The notes: generated from the letters alone by a model not told the origin. Positions 1-6,098 are shown, counted from the stretch's first letter. The stretch is 11,322 nt of DNA from CAZMLC01 sp964567125 (GCA_964567125.1 CAZMLC010000082.1:1-11322), one strand, 5' to 3'. Made by a program: numbers and translations.

Positions 1-828
1 GCAGGGACGATTACGACGTCGGATGGCCGGATCGGCGTGGCTGGAGGAACGTTGCGCGTGAGTGGCGGCGTGAAAGGGCGCGATCTCTATGTCTCGGGCG
101 CTCCGTGTGAATTTGCGGAAAAACCGATTGATATCACAGGCGCGTTTCTGGCGCATAACGGTTCGGTCTGGACCATTTCCGTTGCGAGCAATAAATGGAG
201 TGGCTGGGTATGCAACGATTCGGGCGGAGCATTGCGTTTCACGGTGGCTGATGCGTTACCTCCGACGGTTTCGCTACAGTTTGAAGGCGGGAAGGTTTTT
301 GATCTGAATGGGTATGACCAGACCATCGGAGGACTCTACACCTCCGCGAATAAAGGGTTCCAGGCGATTACCAGCGCGGTCCCTGCCACGTTGACGGTCA
401 ATCCATCCTATACGCAGCGCTTCGGCGGCTCTTTTCAGGGCATCAGCCTCGTCAAAAACGGAACAGGGACGCTGCTCCTGACCAATACCCTACATGCGTT
501 GCGCGGCTCGTTGGCGGTCAATGCGGGCTGCCTCTCGATTTCGAATGGCGTCTTCGGTGTGCTCTGCACGAATGTAGCGGTTGCCGCAGCGGGGACACTC
601 GACCTCGGCGTCGCGGCGTTGAGCCAAGCGGCTTTCGTCGCGGTAACCTCCGGCGGCAAGGTGAGGATCGCCGCAGGGGTGACCAACGCGATCAGCTATT
701 TGGCGGTTGATGCGCGCATGAAAAATGCGGGCTATTACACAGCGCAGAATCTTCCGTCCGTGATTGCCGGAGAGGGTGCGCTGTATGTGCGGCGAGGCAA
801 TGGAAATACCGTCATGTTGATCCGCTAA
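1..828 (+). CDS. C-terminal part of a secreted autotransporter-type beta-strand repeat protein (5' end outside window)
   Basis: The reading frame is open from the first base, so this is the 3' end of a longer gene; the GTG at 37 is an internal valine codon, not a start. The product is rich in Gly, Thr, Val, Asn and Ser in short alternating strands. It contains a stretch of the autotransporter-associated beta-strand repeat type (a 'LVKNGTGTLLLTNT' segment followed by 'GSLAVNAGCLSI', bases about 450-540), as seen in right-handed beta-helix passenger proteins. It ends at TAA 826-828 in a short strand-rich tail. I see no C-terminal barrel, PEP-CTERM motif, Por-type sorting domain or membrane anchor, so how it is held at the surface is not visible. 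Such proteins are very common in Kiritimatiellota and other PVC bacteria (established knowledge). Function is probably adhesion or surface structure (inference). No clear terminator follows it. Confidence 0.75.
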   Translation, partial: AGTITTSDGRIGVAGGTLRVSGGVKGRDLYVSGAPCEFAEKPIDITGAFLAHNGSVWTISVASNKWSGWVCNDSGGALRFTVADALPPTVSLQFEGGKVFDLNGYDQTIGGLYTSANKGFQAITSAVPATLTVNPSYTQRFGGSFQGISLVKNGTGTLLLTNTLHALRGSLAVNAGCLSISNGVFGVLCTNVAVAAAGTLDLGVAALSQAAFVAVTSGGKVRIAAGVTNAISYLAVDARMKNAGYYTAQNLPSVIAGEGALYVRRGNGNTVMLIR

Positions 829-892
829 AGAAAGGGTTGTGGAGGAGACCGGAACCGCGCGTTTTGAAAACGTAAAAAAATGCCAGTTGGGC

Positions 893-921
893 TTGCATCT
901 TTCGGCCTTTTTTGTTACATT
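893..921 (+). promoter_or_regulatory. Possible sigma70-type promoter for rpmB
   Basis: TTGCAT (893-898, 3/6 to consensus) and TACATT (916-921, 4/6) are 17 bases apart. They would place a transcript start near 928, just upstream of the AAGGAG ribosome-binding site of rpmB. The match is weak and rests on position. Confidence 0.3.
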
Positions 922-949
922 AAGCCCCTTTCCTAAGGAGAAATTATCC

Positions 950-1186
950 ATGTCAAGAGTTTGTGATGTTTGTGGTAAGGGCCCGATGAGTGGCAGTCGT
1001 ATTGTGCGTCATGGTCTGGAGAAGGCCAAGGGCGGCATTGGTTTGCATACAACGGGAATTTCGAAGCGTCGTTTTCTGCCGAACATTCGTACGGTCCGTA
1101 CGGTTACGGAAAATGGCACGGTTACCCGCGCAAAGGTATGCGCATCGTGTTTGAAGGCCGGTAAGGTCGTCAAGCCGCAGGCGTAA
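950..1186 (+). CDS. rpmB: 50S ribosomal protein L28 (zinc-ribbon form)
   Basis: This 78-residue protein is the bacterial L28 subunit of the large ribosomal particle. It opens 'MSRVCDVCGKGP', continues with the family segment 'GISKRRFLPNIRTVR' (residues 36-50), and ends with a second CxxC. Cys5, Cys8, Cys64 and Cys67 form two CxxC knuckles, so this is the zinc-binding (C+) form of L28. The length is normal for the family. The start at 950 is preferred over a longer upstream frame because AAGGAG lies at 935-940, nine bases before ATG, and because L28 proteins begin 'MSRxC'. The gene follows the end of a surface-protein gene and precedes an unrelated zinc-ribbon gene with a 75-base gap that contains a hairpin. 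The neighbouring rpmG seen beside rpmB in some bacteria is absent here. Identification is secure. Confidence 0.97.
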   Translation: MSRVCDVCGKGPMSGSRIVRHGLEKAKGGIGLHTTGISKRRFLPNIRTVRTVTENGTVTRAKVCASCLKAGKVVKPQA

Positions 1187-1199
1187 TGCTGATGTAAAA

Positions 1200-1222
1200 G
1201 GGGTGTTCATCGTGAATACCCT
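1200..1222 (+). terminator. Hairpin between rpmB and the zinc-ribbon gene (possible weak terminator or attenuator)
   Basis: GGGTGTTCA (1201-1209) pairs with TGAATACCC (1213-1221) around a TCG loop. This is nine base pairs with one G-T wobble, extendable by one wobble pair. It lies 14 bases after the rpmB stop. The downstream bases are not a T-run, so a classical intrinsic terminator is not shown; it could also protect the rpmB mRNA end or attenuate readthrough into the next gene. Confidence 0.4.
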
Positions 1223-1261
1223 GTCGGCAATCGTTTGGATCATCGAGGGAAGGAGGGCAAA

Positions 1262-1768
1262 ATGAGTGTCAATCGTTCAGAGCAGACAAATTTGAATCCT
1301 TCAGCAACGGGTTTGGCGAATGCTGCCGTTGAGTATGATGATGCCGGCGAGGTGATTAAGCCGACGGATATTGTTTTTGATTGTCCGCATTGCGGGCATA
1401 ATCATGCGATTGATTATCGGGGCGCAGGCCTTGAAATCAACTGTGTGGAATGCGGGCAGCCGATGCATGTCCCCATTCCCGATGGCATGTCGATTACGGA
1501 TCTGGATCTGTCAACAGGCGAGTTGATGACGCAGTTGACGCAGACCCGTATTCTGCTGACCAAGCGTGAACAGCAGATCGCTGAGCTTGAGCAGACGCTC
1601 GAAAGCATGAAGACGCGGCGTACGGAATTGGAACGGTATCGTCTGAATACGTTGCACCGCTATGCTGAACTGGTGACCATGTGTCAGGCGATCAGCAAGG
1701 CCCAGACGGATATTTCCGCTACGATCAGCCGCATGTTGACGCTGATTGCTGAAGAACAGCAGCGTTAA
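1262..1768 (+). CDS. Small zinc-ribbon / coiled-coil protein of unknown function
   Basis: This 168-residue protein is not one I can name. Residues 41-64 hold a CPHCG...CVECG zinc ribbon (Cys41, Cys44, Cys61, Cys64), following an acidic N-terminal segment. Residues about 85-135 form a long charged heptad-like helix rich in Gln, Glu, Leu and Arg, which is probably a coiled coil. A second helix runs to the C-terminus. There is no signal peptide or membrane segment, so it is probably cytoplasmic and oligomeric. The start at 1262 is set by AGGAGG at 1251-1256, five bases upstream. The stop codon shares its last A with the ATG of the next gene (TAATG), so translation of the flavoprotein is probably coupled to it. 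This ribbon-plus-coil layout occurs in uncharacterised PVC-group proteins, as far as I recall. A nucleic-acid or protein adaptor role is only a guess. Confidence 0.8.
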   Translation: MSVNRSEQTNLNPSATGLANAAVEYDDAGEVIKPTDIVFDCPHCGHNHAIDYRGAGLEINCVECGQPMHVPIPDGMSITDLDLSTGELMTQLTQTRILLTKREQQIAELEQTLESMKTRRTELERYRLNTLHRYAELVTMCQAISKAQTDISATISRMLTLIAEEQQR

Positions 1769-3030
1769 TGCAGGTCGATACGCTTATCATCGGCGGCGGA
1801 GCGGCTGGACTTGCTGCGGCCTGTTTCGCATCTCCGCATACGCTTGTTCTCGAACGGCTTCCACACGCTGGACGCAAGATTCTGGCGACCGGTGGTGGCC
1901 GTTCTAATTTTACCCATGACGTCGATGCTGCGGGTGTAGCTGCAACTAATCCCCGGTGTCGGCGTTTTGTTTTGCCGGCCTGTCACCATTTCCCTCCCGC
2001 TGCATTGCGTGCTTTTTTTGCTGAGCTGGGCGTTCCCAGCCACGTTGAAGCCGATGGGTGTGTCTTTCCTGATGCGCAGCGTGCCGCCGATATCGTCGCT
2101 GCGTTGATGGCGCACGCGCAGCGCCGTGGCACGGTGATCCGTGCCGGGGTCGAGGTGTGCGGCTGGACGTTGGCGGACGCAGAGGGTGGGCGCCGCATCG
2201 TCTCTGTTGAGACGACGCATGGCGCTTTTTCCCCGCGTCGCGTGATTTTAGCCGCCGGTGGCCAAAGCTATCCTGAGCTTGGTTCGAACGGTTCAGGGTT
2301 TATGCTGGCCGCCTCCGCGGGCCTGAAGGTGGAGCCTCCTGTTCCCGCGCTTGCCGGTCTTTTCACCGTGGAATCATGGATCCATGACTTGGCCGGTATT
2401 GTGTGCGAGCACGGACGTCTGTGGCTGGATGAAAAAGGCGGTGAGAAACGGGCGTATGAAGGCCCGATTCTTCTGACGCATCGCGGCATCAGCGGTCCGC
2501 CCGCTTTAGCGCTCTCCGGGGAAATCAATGTGCGCATGCGTCATATGCAGCAGTCGGGGGCGCAAAATCCGCAGATCCCGGTCTGCTTTTCAGTTCAGAG
2601 TGATCGACGCAAATCCGATTGGTTAGCGCGTTTTGATCACTGGCGTCAGGTGCATGGCAATCGCGCGCTGCACAACCTGCTGGCCGGCGAAATGCCGCGC
2701 GGTTTGGCGCAGGCGTTTTGCGATCAGGCGGGGGTTTCGGCGTGCATCATGTCGCATGTTCCGCGCGCCGCCATGGAGCAGCTTGCGCAGTTCTGCAGCG
2801 CCGCGCGCGCCACGATCTGCGGCACCGAGGGGTGGAATCGCGCCATGGTTACGCGTGGCGGAATTGCGCTCGATCAGGTCGATGCCAAGAGTCTGCGCTG
2901 CCTGTCGATTGCGAATCTCTTTTTTGCCGGCGAAGTGCTTGATGTCGATTTTCCCTGCGGCGGCTACAATTTGACCTGGGCCTTTGCGTCCGGACGCTTG
3001 GCGGCCGAGAGCGCGGCCCGTTTGCCGTGA
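1768..3030 (+). CDS. BaiN/HI0933 (YhiN) family FAD-dependent oxidoreductase
   Basis: The 420-residue product is a two-dinucleotide-binding-domain flavoprotein of the HI0933/YhiN/BaiN family. The N-terminus has the FAD-binding 'IIGGGAAGLAAA' (residues 7-18), then the family signature 'AGRKILATGGGRSNFTH' (34-50). The C-terminus has 'FFAGEVLDVDFPCGGYNLTW' followed by an Ala/Ser-Gly stretch, the second FAD contact typical of this family. The length matches the usual 390-420 residues. BaiN of gut clostridia has been linked to bile-acid 7-dehydroxylation, but most members have no known substrate, so no substrate is assigned here. It is cytoplasmic, with no signal peptide. ATG at 1768 overlaps the preceding stop by one base and has no good Shine-Dalgarno sequence, which supports translational coupling. 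The gene ends 11 bases before the convergent phosphatase gene, with no obvious terminator between them. Confidence 0.92.
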   Translation: MQVDTLIIGGGAAGLAAACFASPHTLVLERLPHAGRKILATGGGRSNFTHDVDAAGVAATNPRCRRFVLPACHHFPPAALRAFFAELGVPSHVEADGCVFPDAQRAADIVAALMAHAQRRGTVIRAGVEVCGWTLADAEGGRRIVSVETTHGAFSPRRVILAAGGQSYPELGSNGSGFMLAASAGLKVEPPVPALAGLFTVESWIHDLAGIVCEHGRLWLDEKGGEKRAYEGPILLTHRGISGPPALALSGEINVRMRHMQQSGAQNPQIPVCFSVQSDRRKSDWLARFDHWRQVHGNRALHNLLAGEMPRGLAQAFCDQAGVSACIMSHVPRAAMEQLAQFCSAARATICGTEGWNRAMVTRGGIALDQVDAKSLRCLSIANLFFAGEVLDVDFPCGGYNLTWAFASGRLAAESAARLP

Positions 3031-3041
3031 AATGGTGAAAT

Positions 3042-3506
3042 TTATATTTTTTGCCGGTCGAGCAGAGTATTCAATAGCGCAGTACAGCCTTCGACAATGT
3101 CTGCGTAAGTCAATTCAAAGTTGCCCGTGTACCAGGGATCCGCGATTTCGCGCGGATGTTCGGTATAATCCAGCAGGGCATGGATCTTCTGGAGGGGATC
3201 TGAGCCTACGATGCGCAGCGTGTTGCTGCAGTTTGCGCGATCCATGCCGATGAGCAGGTCATAGTCCGCATAGTCATCGGGGCGGACCTGCCGAGCACAG
3301 CGCGATGTAAAGGGGATTTTATGGTAGCGCAGAAGACACCGCGTGCCATCGTGGATATCGCTGCCGATCTCTTCGCGACTGGTTGCTGCGGAGGCGCAGG
3401 AAAAATGTTCGGTCAATCCGCGTTGCACGAGCATGTTGCGGAAAATGAATTCCGCCATGGGCGAACGGCAGATGTTGCCGTGGCAAATGAAAAGGATGGA
3501 AATCAT
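3042..3506 (-). CDS. Low-molecular-weight protein-tyrosine phosphatase
   Basis: The 154-residue cytoplasmic protein belongs to the LMW-PTP family, which hydrolyses phosphotyrosine through a cysteinyl-phosphate intermediate. The P-loop 'CHGNICRSP' (Cys8 to Pro16, CX5R with nucleophile Cys8 and Arg14) is near the N-terminus. The general-acid loop 'DPWY' is at 123-126, with Asp123 as the acid. Length and spacing are canonical. The start at 3506 is chosen because LMW-PTPs begin 5-8 residues before the P-loop; the upstream in-frame ATG at 3557 would add 17 atypical residues. There is no Shine-Dalgarno sequence before 3506, but a TATACT -10-like hexamer sits just upstream, so the mRNA may be leaderless. 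In Gram-negatives these enzymes often pair with a tyrosine kinase of polysaccharide export; none is visible here. It lies downstream of the rubrerythrin operon but is separated from it by a strong terminator. It converges on the flavoprotein gene. Confidence 0.95.
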   Translation of the reverse strand: MISILFICHGNICRSPMAEFIFRNMLVQRGLTEHFSCASAATSREEIGSDIHDGTRCLLRYHKIPFTSRCARQVRPDDYADYDLLIGMDRANCSNTLRIVGSDPLQKIHALLDYTEHPREIADPWYTGNFELTYADIVEGCTALLNTLLDRQKI

Positions 3507-3512
3507 GGCAGC

Positions 3513-3518
3513 AGTATA
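3513..3518 (-). promoter_or_regulatory. Candidate -10 element of the phosphatase gene (leaderless start)
   Basis: Reading the minus strand, TATACT (3518 to 3513, 5/6 to consensus) ends seven bases before the A of the phosphatase ATG, so the expected transcript start is the start codon itself. The -35 region at 17-base spacing (TCGTCC) is poor, and chance is possible. Confidence 0.35.
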
Positions 3519-3557
3519 ACGGATCCCTGTGTGATGGACGAGGCGAATAAGGTACAT

Positions 3558-3589
3558 AAAAACAGCCGATGCACACGGTGTGCACCGGC
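3558..3589 (-). terminator. Intrinsic terminator of the revRbr-perR-rubrerythrin operon
   Basis: On the minus strand GCCGGTGCACA and TGTGCATCGGC pair over 11 bases (one G-T wobble) around a CCG loop (3565-3589). TG and a run of five T residues follow (3562 to 3558). It starts 31 bases after the rubrerythrin stop and lies before the phosphatase start, so it closes the peroxide operon. Confidence 0.85.
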
Positions 3590-3620
3590 CGCACGTAACG
3601 GGAATTAACGTGAACGTGCG

Positions 3621-4247
3621 TTATGCGCTGAATGTTTTGAAACGACTCTTCGGCGCATTGCAGTAGGGGCAGATCGAGACGGTGTCGTCATCCGTCGTGA
3701 AGCCGCACACCTCGCAGATGTAGAAGCGTTTACCAGCCGCTTTCCAGGCCTCCGTATTGGCCAGGGCATCCGCGTAGAACTTGGCATGGATCTTCTCGGC
3801 TTCCATGGCGTGCTCAAACGAGCGGATTGCGCGTTCCATCTTCTTGTCTTCCGCGGTTTTGATAAATCCGGGATACATCTCGGTGAATTCGTAGGTTTCG
3901 CCCTTGATGGCATCCTTCAATGCCGTGGCGACATCGACCCACGTGGCCTCCTTGATGGTGGCCGTTGCCTCTTGCCCATACCGTTTCAGCACCTTGGCGT
4001 GTTGCCGCGCATGGATCTGTTCGGCAAATGAGGCGGCTTTGAAGAGCGCCGCAATGCTGAGGTAACCGGCTTCCTGCGCTTTCGTTCCGTAGAAGGCGTA
4101 TTTTGCGGAGGCGTTGCTTTCACCGTTAAAGGCGGACTGAAGGTCGTGAATGACGGCCTGGTCGATTTCCGCCTTGCTGCAACCAGCGAGGATCGCTGCG
4201 GCTGTAGCCGACATGCCTGTGACAAATGAACGACGATCGATGGTCAT
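3621..4247 (-). CDS. Rubrerythrin with a Tat-type signal and lipobox (predicted exported lipoprotein)
   Basis: The 208-residue protein is a rubrerythrin, a non-haem di-iron peroxidase that reduces hydrogen peroxide. After an unusual leader, the ferritin-like four-helix domain spans about residues 28-165, with Glu43, the ExxH of Glu76/His79, Glu117, Glu120 and the ExxH of Glu151/His154 as the expected di-iron ligands. A C-terminal rubredoxin-like domain follows, with Cys178/Cys181 and Cys193/Cys196. The odd part is the N-terminus: 'DRRSFVTG' (twin Arg5-Arg6), a hydrophobic stretch and 'ILAGC' with Cys23. That is a Tat motif plus lipobox, suggesting export and lipid anchoring, whereas most rubrerythrins are cytoplasmic. 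The start at 4247 is fixed by AAAGGAG eight bases upstream. Its ATG overlaps the perR stop (ATGA), so the two are co-translated. It is the last gene of the operon before a strong terminator. Family assignment is firm; the exported location is a prediction. Confidence 0.93.
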   Translation of the reverse strand: MTIDRRSFVTGMSATAAAILAGCSKAEIDQAVIHDLQSAFNGESNASAKYAFYGTKAQEAGYLSIAALFKAASFAEQIHARQHAKVLKRYGQEATATIKEATWVDVATALKDAIKGETYEFTEMYPGFIKTAEDKKMERAIRSFEHAMEAEKIHAKFYADALANTEAWKAAGKRFYICEVCGFTTDDDTVSICPYCNAPKSRFKTFSA

Positions 4248-4675
4248 GGTGTTGACTCCTTTGCGTTGGGGAGGGGGGCACACGAACTGCACACCCCTTT
4301 GTAGTAGAGGTGCTGCTCCGTGATGAGAAATGCGGACGTTGGTTTGGGGAGCTCGACTTCTCCTCCGAAATAGAAGTCGAAAACCTGCCCGCAGGTGATG
4401 CATTTGAAATGGCCGTGATGCGAGATGTCCGCATCAAAGCGCATCTCGCCATCTTCGATGTTGATCTTTTGCGCGACACCGATCTCGCAGAGTTTTTCTA
4501 ATGTCTGATAGACGGTTGTGCGCGAAAGCGTCGGGTAATCAGGCGCCAGCGCCTGATAGACCGTCTCGGCGGTTGGATGCGTCTTCACCGCATGCAGATA
4601 GCTGGCTATCGCAACGCGCTGAGGCGAAGGGCGGAGCCCATGGTCACTCAATGTTGCAACAATCGATTTCTGCAT
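4244..4675 (-). CDS. perR: PerR-type peroxide-sensing Fur-family repressor
   Basis: The 143-residue protein is a Fur-family winged-helix metalloregulator. The DNA-binding half contains 'RPSPQRVAIASYL' and 'PTLSRTTVYQTLEKL' (residues 48-62, the recognition helix). Aligned by eye with Bacillus PerR, all five regulatory-metal ligands are present: His33, Asp81 in 'RFDAD', His87 and His89 in 'HHGH', and Asp100 in 'VFDF'. Asp rather than Glu at the PerR-diagnostic position supports PerR over Fur. Structural zinc is held by Cys92/Cys95 and Cys129/Cys132. PerR with iron is inactivated by peroxide-driven histidine oxidation, derepressing defence genes (established for the family). The start at 4675 has GGAGG five bases upstream. 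It lies 24 bases after the reverse rubrerythrin stop and overlaps the following rubrerythrin by ATGA, so it is probably autoregulated within its own target operon. Confidence 0.92.
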   Translation of the reverse strand: MQKSIVATLSDHGLRPSPQRVAIASYLHAVKTHPTAETVYQALAPDYPTLSRTTVYQTLEKLCEIGVAQKINIEDGEMRFDADISHHGHFKCITCGQVFDFYFGGEVELPKPTSAFLITEQHLYYKGVCSSCAPLPNAKESTP

Positions 4676-4699
4676 CCGAACCTCCAGACGGGCGTAATA

Positions 4700-5245
4700 T
4701 TAATTAAAATACCGTTTCAACAGACCCGCGAATGCCGAGCCGTGACGCGCTTCGTCCTTACACATTTCATGTACAGTATCATGAATCGCGTCGTAATTCA
4801 ACTGCTTGGCCAGTTTTGCCAGCGCCAGCTTACCCGCGGTTGCGCCGTGTTCAGCCTCCACGCGCTTGGCGAGGTTCACCTGGGTGCTCGGATCGACAAC
4901 CTCGCCGAGCAGTTCGGCGAACTTGGCCGCATGCTCCGCCTCTTCAAACGCGATGCGCTTGTAGGCTTCGGCGACCTCCGGATATCCTTCGCGGTCCGCC
5001 TGACGGCTCATCGCGAGGTACATGCCGACCTCTGTGCACTCCCCGACGAAATTCGCCCGCAGGCCTTCAACGACCTCTTCGTTGACACCCTTGGCAATGC
5101 CGATGCGGTGCTCATCAGCCCAGACGAGCTTCCCTTCGACCTTCTCGGTGAACTTCGCGGCCGACGCTTTGCACTGGGGGCAGAAATCAGGCGCTGCGTC
5201 CCCTTCATGAATATACCCGCAAATGCTGCAAACAAACTTTTTCAT
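4700..5245 (-). CDS. Reverse rubrerythrin (N-terminal rubredoxin domain, C-terminal ferritin-like domain)
   Basis: The 181-residue cytoplasmic protein has the domain order opposite to classical rubrerythrin. A rubredoxin-like iron site comes first (Cys6, Cys9, Cys22, Cys25; 'MKKFVCSICGYIHEG'). A ferritin-like di-iron domain covers about 45-181, with Glu69, the ExxH of Glu102/His105, Glu130 or Glu132, and the ExxH of Glu165/His168. Clostridial reverse rubrerythrins of this layout act as NADH-linked peroxidases with an electron-donor system and are PerR-controlled (established there). The start at 5245 is chosen because AAAGGA lies five bases upstream and the rubredoxin fold begins 'MKKFVCSICGY'; the ATG at 5284 would add 13 unrelated residues. 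It is the first gene of the peroxide operon and is followed by perR after 24 bases. It is divergent from the outer-membrane gene at 5475 across an AT-rich control region. Confidence 0.93.
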   Translation of the reverse strand: MKKFVCSICGYIHEGDAAPDFCPQCKASAAKFTEKVEGKLVWADEHRIGIAKGVNEEVVEGLRANFVGECTEVGMYLAMSRQADREGYPEVAEAYKRIAFEEAEHAAKFAELLGEVVDPSTQVNLAKRVEAEHGATAGKLALAKLAKQLNYDAIHDTVHEMCKDEARHGSAFAGLLKRYFN

Positions 5246-5288
5246 ACTGATCCTTTCGAGTTCCTCATATTGGTTTGAAAACAAAATA

Positions 5289-5317
5289 AAATTACTACAA
5301 ATATGGAATTATTACAA
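5289..5317 (-). promoter_or_regulatory. Candidate promoter of the peroxide operon with a PerR-box-like sequence
   Basis: On the minus strand TTGTAA (5317-5312, 4/6) and TAATTT (5294-5289, 3/6) are 17 bases apart, giving a leader of about 37 bases with a normal ribosome-binding site. The 15 bases at 5303-5317 match the Bacillus PerR box (7-1-7 dyad) at 10 of 14 positions and cover the -35. The region is very AT-rich, so matches of this quality are expected by chance. Treat it as a candidate only. Confidence 0.3.
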
Positions 5318-5441
5318 GTGAAAAGTTTTTTAAATCGTATTTTTAAATTTATCACGTTAATTTCCAATTATTTAGGGTTTTAATTATCAATGCGTACACC
5401 CGTAGGAAACGCTGCGTATTTCGCTAAATCTACTTTTCACT
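5317..5441. repeat. Perfect 10-bp inverted repeat in the divergent control region
   Basis: AGTGAAAAGT at 5317-5326 and its exact reverse complement ACTTTTCACT at 5432-5441 are separated by 105 bases, between the divergent reverse rubrerythrin and outer-membrane genes. The right arm covers the candidate -35 (TTTTCA, 5434-5439) of the rightward promoter. The left arm touches the candidate leftward promoter. It could be two binding sites for one regulator; no regulator is identified. Confidence 0.55.
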
Positions 5442-5462
5442 GGTTGCTATTTTCGGTATAGT
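5434..5462 (+). promoter_or_regulatory. Probable promoter of the envelope gene cluster
   Basis: TTTTCA (5434-5439, 4/6) and TATAGT (5457-5462, 5/6) are separated by the ideal 17 bases. The predicted transcript start is about 5469, only some six bases before the ATG at 5475. That fits the absence of a Shine-Dalgarno sequence for this gene, so the first cistron is probably leaderless. Confidence 0.55.
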
Positions 5463-5474
5463 AATAGACCATTT

Positions 5475-6098
5475 ATGAGCAGATTAGGTAAAAAATTTCT
5501 GCAGAAACGTTTCGGCTTCGCGCAATGCGGCGTGCTGGCTATTTTGCTGGTTGTTGCCTGTTGTTCGCACGCGCAAAACCTGACGGATCTCTCGTGCTGG
5601 TATGCGTATCCCAGTGCGGGATGGCTTTTCTTTGAAGGCGGGCAGCCTGCCTCTTCCGGTGTACAGACCGGCCTTGCGATTGGCCATGAAATTTCGGAGT
5701 TCTGGTCGCTTGAGGTCGGGGGGCTGTGGGCGCCTTGGCTGGAGACTGAACATCCCGCGCGCGCCAGTGGCCGCAGCCTTTACGGTGGCTTTGCCGATGC
5801 GCTTTACCATGTGAGCAGCTATGAGCGATTTGATCCCTATGCGGCCTTCGGCGTCGGTGTTTACCGCAGCGAGGACGATCTGCTCGGTGGCGGTGACCGG
5901 AATATTCTGGCCGGGCCGCGCGCCGGTATTGGCTTTATTTATAATGTGACCGACCGTGTCGCGCTGAAAGCGGATGCCCGCGCGTTTATGGCGGCTGACA
6001 GCACCTGCGAAATGCTCTACAGCATCACAGCAGGGATCGTTTATCGCTTTGGGGGAACCGGATTGACGGCGGAGATGTGGGAGTCCCAAAAACCGTGA
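5475..6098 (+). CDS. Small outer-membrane beta-barrel protein with signal peptide
   Basis: The 207-residue product has a charged N-terminus, a hydrophobic core (residues about 17-30) and a signal-peptidase I site after 'SHA' (Ala33). A 'VVAC' stretch could alternatively be read as a lipobox at Cys29. The mature part is rich in alternating aromatic and small residues with Gly-rich strands ('GLAIGHEISEFWSLEVGGLW', 'YAAFGVGVY', 'AGPRAGIGFIYNV', 'YSITAGIVYRFGG'). These repeated strand-turn pairs resemble the OmpA/OmpW-type eight-stranded barrel domain. The specific function is unknown; it may be a structural or small-solute barrel. There is no Shine-Dalgarno sequence before the ATG, but a good -10 lies just upstream. 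It is followed after 19 bases by the LptF/LptG permease, which suggests a shared envelope role. The barrel class is fairly sure; no gene name is justified. Confidence 0.75.
   Translation: MSRLGKKFLQKRFGFAQCGVLAILLVVACCSHAQNLTDLSCWYAYPSAGWLFFEGGQPASSGVQTGLAIGHEISEFWSLEVGGLWAPWLETEHPARASGRSLYGGFADALYHVSSYERFDPYAAFGVGVYRSEDDLLGGGDRNILAGPRAGIGFIYNVTDRVALKADARAFMAADSTCEMLYSITAGIVYRFGGTGLTAEMWESQKP

Noticed and set aside
860..872. Palindrome CGTTTTGAAAACG followed by an A-run, as a terminator for the surface-protein gene
   Set aside because: On the plus strand the run after the stem is A, not T, and the stem is only about five pairs. It cannot be called a terminator, and an operator role has no support.
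490..951. Minus-strand open frame of 153 codons opposite the surface-protein gene and the rpmB leader
   Set aside because: Low-complexity, Arg-rich translation, no ribosome-binding site, and it lies opposite a clear coding frame and the rpmB promoter region.
3507..3557. Extended N-terminus of the tyrosine phosphatase from ATG 3557
   Set aside because: LMW-PTPs begin a few residues before the P-loop; the 17 extra residues have no family match, and the start codon would abut the terminator T-run.
4577..5278. Plus-strand open frame of 233 codons across perR and the reverse rubrerythrin
   Set aside because: It runs antisense to two genes with complete metal-ligand sets and clear starts; no supporting motif.
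5303..5317. Confident PerR box upstream of the peroxide operon
   Set aside because: Only 10 of 14 positions match the Bacillus consensus, and several such matches are expected by chance in this AT-rich stretch. It is kept only as a low-confidence candidate.
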